Shown here one piece after another: positions 1-8,543 of a DNA stretch of 64,000 nucleotides (position 1 is the stretch's first letter; the number at the start of each line of letters is the position of its first letter). The DNA comes from Saccharothrix sp. (GTDB taxonomy: Bacteria; Actinomycetota; Actinomycetes; Mycobacteriales; Pseudonocardiaceae): NCBI RefSeq assembly GCF_031180885.1, contig NZ_JAPSLK010000002.1, positions 1 to 64,000 on the forward strand, given 5' to 3'. The notes below the pieces were generated by a model, which saw nothing but the letters and a program-made list of their open reading frames with translations, was not told the origin of the DNA and did not search any database. The translations under genes and the position numbers were made by a program.

Positions 1-2
1 CC

Positions 3-185
3 AGGTGCTACGGGAAAGCCACACCCGCCGCGCAGGGCATCAGCCTCAACCTCCACCGCGACAGCAAGAACGAAAGGTGTGGCACCGAGCGGGGGTCCAA
101 TCTCTTCGCCGCGCCGTCCAAGGACCGGAAGACGTTGGACATCGTCATCGCCGGCCGCGGGCACACGTTGGTGCGGGAGTCCTGA
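3..185 (+). CDS. 3' end of an unidentified gene (5' end outside the window)
   Basis: An open frame runs from the left edge to a TGA at 183-185 and shows the strong third-position G/C bias of real genes here. The 60 visible residues include CYGKATPAAQ, two cysteines about 24 residues apart, and the tail IVIAGRGHTLVRES. A paired-cysteine, short-stranded C-terminus would fit a small secreted or surface domain, but I do not recognise the family. No start is visible, so length and function are unknown. Confidence 0.55.
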   Translation, partial: RCYGKATPAAQGISLNLHRDSKNERCGTERGSNLFAAPSKDRKTLDIVIAGRGHTLVRES

Positions 186-747
186 GAACCCCGAAGTGAC
201 AACGGCCCGCACCGAGAGCGGCACGCGGGTGCGGGACGGCGAAGTTCGTGCGCTCAAAGGACGTGGTGGCACCACAAGAGCGGTTCGGGGACGCGAGCGT
301 GCACTACGGAGAGCGCACGGCGCAAGATTGTCTTCGGTCACATTCCCACCTCGGGGCGGGCCGGCCGGCGGGACACCCGGAGGGCCGACTGGGACGTCCG
401 GAGGGCCGACTGGAGGGGCTCCGATGGGCTGCCGACGGGGCGGTCTGGAGGGCGAGGCGTCTGGAGGTCTGGCCAGCGGGGCGTCCACGGGGTCCGGCGG
501 GGCATCCGCTAGGCGGGGCTCGCGGGTCATCCACTGGGTCGGCCGATGGAGACTTCCGCGCGACGTCGGGGTGGGGCATGCGCTCGGGGTCGAGAAGCGG
601 CACATCGCGGGATCGAGGGAAAGCGCACCGGTGGGCCGCCCGGTTCGCGGCGGGTGCGGCCGTGGTGGAACTTGTTGACGGGGCGAGGTGGTGGGTCTTG
701 GGCTGCGATGATCTGGGGTTGTGAGCGGTTTGCGGCGTCGGGCTGAG
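186..747. other. 562-bp gap, no convincing gene
   Basis: Open frames on both strands lack codon bias and family resemblance. The only structure I see is a 16-bp direct repeat (CCGGAGGGCCGACTGG) at 377-392 and 398-413, 21 bp apart, in G-rich surroundings. The right end must hold the promoter of the DinB-type gene, but I cannot pick clear promoter hexamers. Confidence 0.5.
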
Positions 748-1266
748 ATGTTTGTCGGTGGCGGGAGCGACTCGCGGTGTGCGGGGCCGACTACGGGGGA
801 TGAAAGGGCGGTGTTGGAGGGGTTTCTTGCTGATCAGCGGGCGACGCTGGAACTGAAGTGTTCCGGGTTGGGCAGCGAGCTGGTGGTGCGGGCGGTTGAG
901 CCGTCTTCGTTGTCGTTGTTGGGGCTTGTGCGGCATCTGGCCGATGTTGAGCGGCGGTGGTTTCGGTGTGTGTTGGCCGGGGAGGATTCGCCGGCGCGGT
1001 TTTCGTCCGTCGACGAGCCCGATGGGGATTTTGACGGGGCTCGGGTCGAGGTGATTGAGGAGGCGTGGGCGGCTTGGCGGGAGGAGGTTGCGTTTGCCGA
1101 GAAGTTCGTGCGGGAGGCGGCTGATCTCGACGTCCAAGGGGTGGACGGGTGGCGTGGGACGGTGTCGTTGCGGTGGGTGATGGTGCACATGATCGAGGAG
1201 TACGCGCGGCACAACGGACACGCCGATCTGCTGCGGGAGCGGATCGACGGGGCGGTTGGGCTCTGA
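748..1266 (+). CDS. DinB/DUF664 family protein (mycothiol-dependent transferase-like)
   Basis: A 172-residue four-helix-bundle protein of the DinB/DUF664 superfamily. The family start pattern TTGDERAVLEGFLADQR is followed by histidines in VRHLADVERRWF and in HMIEEYARHNGHADLL, which match the metal-binding histidine triad of DinB-like thiol transferases. In actinomycetes such proteins use mycothiol or bind metal for detoxification; the substrate is unknown. I chose the ATG at 748; an in-frame GTG at 721 would add nine residues that do not look conserved. It stands alone, with no obvious partner. Confidence 0.8.
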   Translation: MFVGGGSDSRCAGPTTGDERAVLEGFLADQRATLELKCSGLGSELVVRAVEPSSLSLLGLVRHLADVERRWFRCVLAGEDSPARFSSVDEPDGDFDGARVEVIEEAWAAWREEVAFAEKFVREAADLDVQGVDGWRGTVSLRWVMVHMIEEYARHNGHADLLRERIDGAVGL

Positions 1267-1330
1267 TGGTTCGGGGTCAGCGGGTAGTGGGCACCTAGTC
1301 GGGCGGGAAGGGGTCGGTTCAGCAGGAGGG

Positions 1331-2917
1331 TCAGTCGCGTACCAGGCGGGGGGTTGGGCCGAACGTCAAGGACAAGTGCAGCGGGTGGACGCCCCAGTGG
1401 TCCATCGCGTACATCGCCAGCAGGCCGCCGGCCTCGATCGTCTCGGGCGACGCCGGGCTGTTCATCGACGGGTTCCCCGCCCACACCGGCACCTCCGGAC
1501 CCGGCACGGGCGCCGTCTGCACCACGGAGATCCGCTGCCCCTCGAACTCCTGCACCACCATCAGCACGTACGGCTCACTGAGGACGTCGGTGTTCGCTGC
1601 CCGCTCGAGCGCAACGTACTCACCACGCTCCGCCGCCGCCGCGTTCACCCGCCCGACCCAGCGGAACGCCTCGGTCAACGTCTCCGCCGTCAACGCCTCG
1701 TGCACCTCCTGCCCACCAACGGGCTCCAGCTGCACGACGTCCGCGGGGACACCACCGTCGCCCCCGCGGAACCGGGAGAACAGGGTCAGCGTCCCGGACT
1801 CCCGGTCCAGCCCCACCACGTCCCGGAATCTGTTCTCCGCCAACGGAGTCCGCGCGAGGACGCCGTGTGAGAGCTTGCCCAGCACCGCCCCGGGATCGGT
1901 CATCCGCCAGAACGTGCACTCGCCGTCGACCCACAGCGGCAGGTAGCCGGCCATCGGAATACCGGGCACGACCGTCGTGATCGTCGACCCGACGGATGGG
2001 ACCGGCTTGGACAGCACCGTCGTCACGGACTGGTCCGCGGTCGGCACGGGGGTCGCCGGGGGTGCGTCGGGGCCTGACGGGGCGAAGCCGGCCGGGGCCT
2101 CCTTCATGTGCACGGTCGGTGATTCGGTTGGTCGGCTGGTGATCACTCTGGTGGGGCCTTCGGAGGCCCGTGCCGTGGGCGCTTCCGAGGACGAGAGGAG
2201 CACGGTCGTCGAGTCGCTCGGCACCCGGTTCCCGGGCGAGGCCGGGGGCGGGGCCGGCGTCGAGGTTGGGGTCGGCGTTGGGGTTGGGGTTGGGGTTGGG
2301 GTTGGGGTTGGGGTTGGGGTTGGGGTTGGGGTTGGTTGGAACGGTGGCAGGGCGGCGAAGCGCGGGTCGACCTGGGCCGTGCGGATGATGTGGTGCGCCC
2401 ACGCCCGGACCCTCGTCAGCGGGTGGTCGGCGAACTCGGCGTCCCAGCGCGGGTCGTCCCCGACGTGGAACGGCAACCTGCCCTTCAACTGCGGCGCGTA
2501 GGGGTGCGGCTGCACCCACCGGTCGAACCCGACGCGCGCCATCAACACCGCCTCGCGGGCCCCTGTCATGCCCCGCTCGGCCGCCTGCAGCTTCAGCACG
2601 GCGCTGCACGTCGCCCGCGGCACGGTCAGCGACGCGATGAACGCCTGCCCGGTCGGCTGGTTCGGCAACGGCACCTTCACCACCTGGAACACCGCCGGCA
2701 CCCCGCCCAGCGGCACGACGTGCGCCTCGATCAGGCAGCCCACCTCACCGGTGGTCACGGCCAGGTCGTGCCGCAGCCGCGCCAGGTCCTCCAGCGGGGC
2801 GGGCAGGTCTGGCACCAGGTCGAAGTACGTGAGGCTCACCTGGTCCCCGGTCGCCGGGTGGAACCAGGTGCTCTGGTCGTGCTGCAGGAAGCCGGTCGTG
2901 TCGAATGCGATGGGCAC
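1331..2917 (-). CDS. Two-domain hypothetical protein with a (Pro-Thr)n linker
   Basis: About 528 residues. Residues 1-200 form one domain (GVPAVFQVVKVPLPNQPTG, then a Trp/His-rich segment ending HHIIRTAQVDPRF). A linker of about 30 residues of alternating Pro-Thr follows, then a low-complexity Ser/Thr/Pro stretch, then a C-terminal domain beginning AGYLPLWVDGECTFWRM. The linker is encoded by a pure hexanucleotide array. No signal peptide or membrane segment is visible. The GTG at 2917 is preferred to the TTG at 2923 because a TAGGGT -10 box ends six bases before it, as in leaderless actinobacterial genes. Function not recognised; the layout resembles type VII secretion-associated or SseB-like two-domain proteins only in general form. 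Confidence 0.7.
   Translation of the reverse strand: MPIAFDTTGFLQHDQSTWFHPATGDQVSLTYFDLVPDLPAPLEDLARLRHDLAVTTGEVGCLIEAHVVPLGGVPAVFQVVKVPLPNQPTGQAFIASLTVPRATCSAVLKLQAAERGMTGAREAVLMARVGFDRWVQPHPYAPQLKGRLPFHVGDDPRWDAEFADHPLTRVRAWAHHIIRTAQVDPRFAALPPFQPTPTPTPTPTPTPTPTPTPTPTPTSTPAPPPASPGNRVPSDSTTVLLSSSEAPTARASEGPTRVITSRPTESPTVHMKEAPAGFAPSGPDAPPATPVPTADQSVTTVLSKPVPSVGSTITTVVPGIPMAGYLPLWVDGECTFWRMTDPGAVLGKLSHGVLARTPLAENRFRDVVGLDRESGTLTLFSRFRGGDGGVPADVVQLEPVGGQEVHEALTAETLTEAFRWVGRVNAAAAERGEYVALERAANTDVLSEPYVLMVVQEFEGQRISVVQTAPVPGPEVPVWAGNPSMNSPASPETIEAGGLLAMYAMDHWGVHPLHLSLTFGPTPRLVRD
2263..2338. repeat. GGTTGG-type hexanucleotide array encoding the Pro-Thr linker
   Basis: About ten to eleven near-perfect copies of the hexamer GGGGTT. 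The hexamer keeps the frame and encodes Pro-Thr on the minus strand, so length changes by slippage would shorten or lengthen the linker without a frameshift. Confidence 0.9.
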
Positions 2918-2923
2918 GGGCAA

Positions 2924-2929
2924 ACCCTA
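2924..2929 (-). promoter_or_regulatory. -10 box of a leaderless promoter for the Pro-Thr linker gene
   Basis: On the minus strand TAGGGT is followed by exactly six bases and then GTG, the spacing expected if transcription starts at the first base of the start codon. No good -35 hexamer is visible. Confidence 0.4.
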
Positions 2930-3085
2930 TTGCCCTTCCCCCTCCAGAGCGTGGATCAACGCCCACGCGGCTGTGAGTGACTGCACGTCGGGATGCGGCC
3001 GAACGGCCTATAGGATCGTTTCAGTAGCTAACCATCGGTCGCGGTCAGCGTGGACGCGGGACACCCTGGCGAGGAGCGCAACCGC

Positions 3086-4288
3086 ATGACTGTCACGGCC
3101 ACCCGGGTTCACGGCACCACCGCCGCGATGGGCGCGCTGGCGCTGGGCGGGTTCGGGATCGGTACCACCGAGTTCGCCACGATGGGTCTTCTGCCGCAGA
3201 TGGCGGAGACCTTCCAGATCTCCATCCCGACCGCTGGACACGCCATCTCGTTGTATGCGCTCGGGGTCGTGGTCGGTGCGCCGGTGATCGCCGGTCTGGC
3301 CGCACGCCTGCCGCGCAAGGGTCTGCTCATCGGGCTCACCATCGCGTTGGCGGTCGGTAACGGTTTGTCGGCGATCGCACCGTCTGCGACGGCGCTGATG
3401 GTGGCCCGGTTCGTGGCCGGGTTGCCGCATGGCGCGTACTTCGGGATCGCCGCCGTGGTGGCTGCGGCGCTGGTCCCGCCGGAACGTCGCGGCACGGCTG
3501 TGGCTCGGTTGATGGTGGGGTTGACCGTGGCGAACCTGGTGGGTGTGCCGCTGGCGACCGCTGCGGGGCAGCAGATCGGGTGGCGGACGGCGTACCTGGC
3601 GGTGGCGGTGATCGCGGGTGTCACGGCGCTGGCTCTGTCCAGGTGGCTGCCGCACATGGCGGCACCGCAGGGTGCGGGCGTTGGGGCGGAACTCCGGGCG
3701 TTCCGGCGTCCGCAGGTGTGGTTTGCGCTGGTGACGGGCATGGTCGGGTTTGGTGGGATGTTCGCGGTGTACTCGTACATCTCCCCCATCACGACCGAGG
3801 TCGCCGGGTTGCCTGCGGGGGCGGTGCCGTGGATGCTCGCCGCGTTCGGGCTGGGGATGACGCTCGGGGCGACGCTGGGTGGGCGTTTCGTGGACCGTTC
3901 GGTGACGGGTTCGGTGTTCGGGTCGTTGGTGGCGGTGACCGGGGTGCTGGCATTGTTCGGTCTGACGGCGCGGGTGGCGGTGGCGGCGTTCGGGACGGTG
4001 TTGCTGCTCGGGTTCGTGGCGCAGGTGTTGGCGTCGGCTTTGCAGGTGCGGTTGATGGACGCTTCGCCGGACGCGCCGTCGCTGGCGTCGTCGTCGAACC
4101 ACTCGGCGTTGAACATCGCGAACGGGGCGGGGGCGTGGCTGGGCGGGTTGGCGATCGCTTGGGGGTGGGGGTACACGTCGACGGCTTGGGTGGGGGTGGG
4201 GTTGAGCTTGGCGGGGCTGGTGGTGGCGGGGGTGTCGACGGTGGTGTCGGGTGGATCTTTTCGGGGCCGGGTGGGTGGAGTCGGGTAA
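3086..4288 (+). CDS. MFS efflux transporter (AraJ/Cmx-like DHA1 family)
   Basis: A 400-residue polytopic membrane protein with about 12 hydrophobic segments. The N-terminal GFGIGTTEFATMGLLPQMA motif and the loop-2-like segment ARLPRKGLLIG are typical of drug:H+ antiporter-1 proteins related to AraJ and chloramphenicol exporters. It probably exports a small molecule or sugar-like compound across the plasma membrane. A GAGGAG ribosome site (3071-3076) lies ten bases before the ATG at 3086, so the longer GTG-initiated frame at 3050 is unlikely. It is divergent from the Pro-Thr linker gene. The substrate cannot be read from sequence. Confidence 0.85.
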   Translation: MTVTATRVHGTTAAMGALALGGFGIGTTEFATMGLLPQMAETFQISIPTAGHAISLYALGVVVGAPVIAGLAARLPRKGLLIGLTIALAVGNGLSAIAPSATALMVARFVAGLPHGAYFGIAAVVAAALVPPERRGTAVARLMVGLTVANLVGVPLATAAGQQIGWRTAYLAVAVIAGVTALALSRWLPHMAAPQGAGVGAELRAFRRPQVWFALVTGMVGFGGMFAVYSYISPITTEVAGLPAGAVPWMLAAFGLGMTLGATLGGRFVDRSVTGSVFGSLVAVTGVLALFGLTARVAVAAFGTVLLLGFVAQVLASALQVRLMDASPDAPSLASSSNHSALNIANGAGAWLGGLAIAWGWGYTSTAWVGVGLSLAGLVVAGVSTVVSGGSFRGRVGGVG

Positions 4289-4760
4289 GATCGAGTTGGT
4301 GGGGTGACTGGTTGGCGCAGGTCGGGTGTGGTGTCCGGCGGATCACCCCATCGAGTGACATGCGGGATCTGCGACCTTTCGGCGGCTCGCGCGTCCCGTA
4401 AACAAGGAGCGCGGACAACGGCCCCGACCTGTCGGTCACGGCCACCCCTGGGGCGGCTGGTGGTGCCCTGGGGCGGGCTGCGGTCCGGGCGGACAGCGGC
4501 TCCTCAGCGATGGCCTTCTGCGACGGCCTGCGGCGACGACAGCGCGGTGGCTGGCCGCTGCGGCGAAGCCCGGCGGCCTGCCTCGGTGGCCGGCGGCGAC
4601 GAGAGGCGGTCGGCCAGCGGCGGCGAGGGTCCGGCGGCCGGCAGAAGTGGCGACGACGCGCGGCGGTTCAGCTGGCCCAGGGGTAGGCCCTGAGCGACGG
4701 GTCGGGGCGGGCTCAGCGGTGAGGCGCACGGGCAGTCGGCAGTGGGCGGCGGGCGTGCGG

Positions 4761-4832
4761 CGCGGCGGCGGCCGGGTGGCGCGGCGGCCGGGTGGCGCGG
4801 CGGCGGCCGGGTGGCGCGGCGGCGGCCGGGTG
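4761..4832. repeat. Tandem 16/19-bp GC repeat
   Basis: Four copies of a unit with the core GGCGGCCGGGTGGC; the copies differ by one GCG triplet, giving 16- or 19-bp spacing. It lies in a gene-free stretch and I see no dyad symmetry that would make it an operator. Confidence 0.7.
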
Positions 4833-5108
4833 GGTGGTGTGGTGGTGGTGGGAAAACGTTGCAGCACAGGGGGTTGCGGCATCTGTGGGCAGCCGGGTGT
4901 CGACGGCGGTGTTGGCCGGACGGGGCCGATGGGATGCGGTGTGGGTGAGGGGTGACCGGGATTTGTGGTGGTCGGCGGGTGCGCGGTTAGAACTGCGGAG
5001 AACGCCGGGTTGCGGGAACCGGCGCACATGGCCGGAACAGTGCGGCGGATGCTCGGAAACCGGTTTCCCACAGCCTTGACGTTGCCCGGCGACCGGCGGT
5101 TCGCTGAG

Positions 5109-5124
5109 TGGGAGAGCGCTCCCA
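5109..5124. promoter_or_regulatory. LacI-family operator-like palindrome before the GH3 gene
   Basis: TGGGAGAGCGCTCCCA lies 26 bases before the GH3 start and just downstream of a -35-like TTGACG. It resembles the known CebR-type operator (TGGGAGCGCTCCCA) with two extra bases in one arm. A sugar-responsive LacI repressor encoded elsewhere could block transcription here; this is inference from motif and position. Confidence 0.5.
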
Positions 5125-5149
5125 CCTGCCATTCCTGCCTGGAGTCGCC

Positions 5150-8100
5150 ATGCCGCGCCCGCGAACTCTCCTGACCGCCCTCCTCGCCGCACTCCTGCTC
5201 GCCACCCTCCTCACCGCGACCGCCGCCCAAGGCCAGGCGGAAGTGCTGCTCTCGCAAGGGAAACCGACCACCGCCTCCTCCGTGGAGAACGCGAGCACCC
5301 CTGCCTCGGCGGCCACCGACGGCGATCCGGGCACGCGGTGGTCCAGTGCGTTCAGCGATCCGCAGTGGCTCCAGGTCGACCTCGGCGCACCGGCCGTGCT
5401 CAGCCGGGTGAACCTCCAGTGGGAAAGCGCTTTCGCGAGCGCGTTCTGGATCGAGACCTCGCCGGATGCCACCAGTTGGACCACCGTTCACACCACGACC
5501 AGCGGCACTGGCGGCGTGCAGGATCTGGCCGTGTCGGGCACGGGGCGGTACGTCCGGATGGTCGGCACCACGCGAGGTACCGGCTGGGGCTACTCGTTGT
5601 GGGAGTTCCGCGTCTACGGCACCACCGCCCCGGACGCCGGCACCCCGATCTCCCAGTACAAGCACGTCACCGCCTCGACGTGGGAAGGCGGCAACGCCCC
5701 CGCCGCCGCGCTCGACGGCCGCACCACCACGCGCTGGTCCAGCCAATTCACCGACAACCAGTGGCTCCGCATCGACTTCGGCGGTGTCGCCACCGTGCGC
5801 GAGGTGCTGCTGGTGTGGGAAAGCGCTTTCGCGTCGGCATATCGCATTGAGTTGTCGGCCGATGGCAACGCGTGGAGCACTGCCTACAGCACGACCACGG
5901 GGCGGGGTGGCGCGGAACGGCTGACCGTGCAAGGTACCGGGCGCTACCTGCGGCTGTTCGGGGTCACGCGGGCCACCGGATACGGGATTTCGCTGTGGGA
6001 ACTGCAAGTCCTCGGCACGGTCGACACCTCGGCCACCACTCCCCCGCTGCTGTCGCCGCCGACCAAGGCCCCGGCCAACCCCGGCCGGTTCGCGCTCACG
6101 GCACCCGCCGACAACGCGATGGTCACCTCCACCCGCCGCCCGGCGTTCTCCTGGGCCGCCGTGCCGGGCGCGACCCGCTACGAGCTGTGGCTCAACCTCA
6201 GCCGCACCGACTACGACTTCACCGCCTCGGGCAACCTGATCGACCTCTACACGAAGGTCGCAGAACCCACGGGCACCACTTACACGCCCACATGGGACAT
6301 CGCTGATAGGTGGACATACAAGTGGTTCGTCGTCGCAGTAGACGGATCGGGAGCCACACAAGTGTCTGCGATCCGCACGTTCAGCCTGTACCTGCCGCAA
6401 CTGTCGACGGTCGAGGACGGCATCAGGATCGTCAACGGCAGCCGTGACCTGAACAAGAACGGCACCATCGAGGCGTATGAAGACTGGCGGAGGCCCGTTG
6501 AGGCGCGCGTAGAAGACCTGCTCGGGCGTATGACGGCCGAGGAAAAGGCCTTCCAGATGTTCTACAACGCGCAGGCGTTCCCGAGGGCGGGCTGGCACTT
6601 CGGGCCGGCAGACGCGCAGGACCTGCACAACGCGTTGCTGGCGTCGTCGGGCACGCGGTTGGGCATCCCGTTCGTGTCGGCGGGCGACACCATCGCGGGG
6701 TACAAGACCACCTACCCGTTGCAGAGCGCGCTCGCGGCGGCCAAGAACTACCCGTTGGACTACCGGCTGGGCGACATGCAGCGCCGTGAGCAGCTGGAGG
6801 TCGGGACGCGCGGTGTGCTGGGTCCGCTGGCCGAGGTGGGCACGAAGGTGATCTACCCGCGCATCCAGGAGGGCAACGGCGAGAACGCCGACGTGGCCGC
6901 CGCGCAGGTCCGGGCGCTGGTCGCCGGGTTGCAGGGCGGGCCGGAGCTGAACCCGGCGTCCGTGCTGGCGACGGTGAAGCACTGGCCCGGCGAGGGCGCG
7001 GGCGGTGAGGCGCTGATCGTGTTCGACGAGGTGACGATCAAGTACCACCTGCTGCCGTTCCGGGCGGCGATGGAGGCGGGCGCGGTCAACATCATGCCGG
7101 GGTACGCGGGCAGTTCGCTGCTCGACCCGGGCGGTCCGGGCGCGGGTGACAGCCCGAAGATCCTGGCCTACCTGCGGCAGAACCTCGGCTACACCGGGCT
7201 GATCACGACCGACTGGCTGCCGTCGGGGTCGTGGATCGGCGCGGCCAACGCCGGTTCCGACGTGATGGGCGGTGCGGACCCGGGTGCGGCCGGGTTCTCG
7301 TTGGCGCAGTTCACGGCCGGGGTGCCGGCGGCGCGGATCGACGACGCCGTCCGGCGGGTGCTGCGGTTGAAGTTCAAGCTCGGGATCTTCGAGAACCCTT
7401 ACGGGGACCCGGTGAACGGGCCGTACCGGTTCCACAAGCCGGAGTACGCGGCGCTGGCGAACCAGGCGTCGCGCGAGGCGATGACGTTGCTGAAGAACAA
7501 CGGGGTGCTGCCGGTGCGGCTGGGTGTCGGGGACAACATCGTGGTCACCGGGCCGCGGGCGGCGGACACGGCCGGGTGTTGCATCTGGACCAGCTACTTC
7601 CACCAGGAGTACGGGTCGCAGACGATCTTGGACGCGGTGCGGTCGCGGGCGGCCCGGGCGGGGGTGAACGTGTACCGGGACAGCGGGCCTTCGCCGAAGT
7701 TGGCGGTGGTGGCGGTCGGGGAGGCGTCTTACACGCACGCGACGAACTGGGTGAAGGAGCAGCCTTACCTGCCGGCGGACCAGTTGGCGCTGATCCGGGG
7801 GTTCCGGGAGCAGGGGGTGCCGGTGGTGGTCCTGCTGGTGATGCCGCGGCCGTACGTGATCACGGAGTGGCACGACCTCGCGAGCGCGATCGTGGTGACG
7901 TACCGGGGTGGGGAGGAGATGGGGCCGGCGGCGGCTTCGCTGCTGTTCGGGGATTACGCGCCCGGCGGGGAGTTGCCTTGGCAGTTGCCGCGGGCGTTGG
8001 GCGATGTGTTGCGGCCGGGTGGGACGGATGTGCCCGGGGATGCGGTGGAGCACTGGGACTTGCCGTACGACTTGGGGGCCACGGCGGGGCAGCGGGCGGA

Positions 8101-8191
8101 GATCCGGGGGCACATCGAGGCGGGGCGGGCGGTGCCCACGGGGTACGGGAGTCCGCTGTACGGGTATGGGGCCGGGCTGACCGGGTGGTGA
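5150..8191 (+). CDS. Secreted glycoside hydrolase family 3 with two discoidin (F5/8-C) domains
   Basis: A 1013-residue exported enzyme. A Sec signal peptide (MPRPRTLLTALLAALLLAT, cleaved near AAQGQA) precedes two F5/8 type C domains (about 30-155 and 165-290), a fibronectin-like spacer (about 315-425) and a GH3 catalytic region (about 430-1013). LITTDWLPSG carries the expected nucleophile Asp of GH3 (SDW-type motif), and KHWPGEGAG matches the conserved Lys-His region. It should release sugars from beta-linked polysaccharide outside the cell, with the discoidin domains binding carbohydrate. The exact glycoside is unknown. The ATG at 5150 is fixed by the signal peptide. An identical 19-bp stretch with an AGCGCT palindrome occurs in both discoidin domains. 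Confidence 0.9.
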   Translation: MPRPRTLLTALLAALLLATLLTATAAQGQAEVLLSQGKPTTASSVENASTPASAATDGDPGTRWSSAFSDPQWLQVDLGAPAVLSRVNLQWESAFASAFWIETSPDATSWTTVHTTTSGTGGVQDLAVSGTGRYVRMVGTTRGTGWGYSLWEFRVYGTTAPDAGTPISQYKHVTASTWEGGNAPAAALDGRTTTRWSSQFTDNQWLRIDFGGVATVREVLLVWESAFASAYRIELSADGNAWSTAYSTTTGRGGAERLTVQGTGRYLRLFGVTRATGYGISLWELQVLGTVDTSATTPPLLSPPTKAPANPGRFALTAPADNAMVTSTRRPAFSWAAVPGATRYELWLNLSRTDYDFTASGNLIDLYTKVAEPTGTTYTPTWDIADRWTYKWFVVAVDGSGATQVSAIRTFSLYLPQLSTVEDGIRIVNGSRDLNKNGTIEAYEDWRRPVEARVEDLLGRMTAEEKAFQMFYNAQAFPRAGWHFGPADAQDLHNALLASSGTRLGIPFVSAGDTIAGYKTTYPLQSALAAAKNYPLDYRLGDMQRREQLEVGTRGVLGPLAEVGTKVIYPRIQEGNGENADVAAAQVRALVAGLQGGPELNPASVLATVKHWPGEGAGGEALIVFDEVTIKYHLLPFRAAMEAGAVNIMPGYAGSSLLDPGGPGAGDSPKILAYLRQNLGYTGLITTDWLPSGSWIGAANAGSDVMGGADPGAAGFSLAQFTAGVPAARIDDAVRRVLRLKFKLGIFENPYGDPVNGPYRFHKPEYAALANQASREAMTLLKNNGVLPVRLGVGDNIVVTGPRAADTAGCCIWTSYFHQEYGSQTILDAVRSRAARAGVNVYRDSGPSPKLAVVAVGEASYTHATNWVKEQPYLPADQLALIRGFREQGVPVVVLLVMPRPYVITEWHDLASAIVVTYRGGEEMGPAAASLLFGDYAPGGELPWQLPRALGDVLRPGGTDVPGDAVEHWDLPYDLGATAGQRAEIRGHIEAGRAVPTGYGSPLYGYGAGLTGW

Positions 8192-8543
8192 GGCTGGGGC
8201 TCGCGCGGGTCTCCGGGTTTCGGGGGCTCGCGCGGGCCTCGCTCGTTGGCGGGTTGGGCGGCTTCCGGTTTGCCGGGGCTTGGCGCGGGCCTCGGGGGCT
8301 CGGAGGCCCTGGGCTCGGGTGCGCCTCGGCCGACCGGGGACTCGGGGCTCGGGCGGGCCGCGGCGGATCGGGTATCTAAAGGACTGGGGCTCGGGTCGAC
8401 GGGCGGCCCTGGTGGCTCTGCCTGCGGTTTTGTGGCCCGGCAGCGAGTGGTGGCGGCCTCCGGCCCCCGGTTTCCATTGTCCCATGGGGGTACGACAGTT
8501 GTCCGGGTGCGACGGGTGGAGGGGCGCGTGTCAAGCTGGGGGT
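8192..8543. other. 352-bp gap with repeated GGGCTCGCGCGGG words
   Basis: Downstream of the glycosidase the sequence repeats GGGGCTCGCGCGGG (about 8197 and 8223) and related CGGGCCTCG words. No coding bias is seen. The last 60 bases must contain the methyltransferase promoter, but I cannot assign its hexamers. Confidence 0.4.

Larger units (their letters stand above)
4289..5149. other. 861-bp gap with GC-rich repeats and the GH3 promoter region
   Basis: No credible gene. A long minus-strand open frame crosses this region and the following gene but is only the mirror of GC-rich codons. The left part is rich in CGGC tracts; 4761-4832 holds a short tandem repeat. The right end holds a 14-bp perfect palindrome GGAAACCGGTTTCC (5055-5068), a -35-like TTGACG (about 5076-5081) and a LacI-type operator. 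Confidence 0.5.

Noticed and set aside
186..747. Two overlapping plus-strand open frames before the DinB-type gene
   Set aside because: No codon bias, no motifs, and composition follows the G-rich repeats.
2263..2338. Possible CRISPR-like or telomere-like array
   Set aside because: Hexamers without spacers, in frame within a gene; no cas genes.
4436..8485. A 1349-codon open frame on the minus strand
   Set aside because: It lies opposite the GH3 gene, has Arg/Pro/His-rich composition and no family motif; it is an antisense mirror of GC-rich codons.
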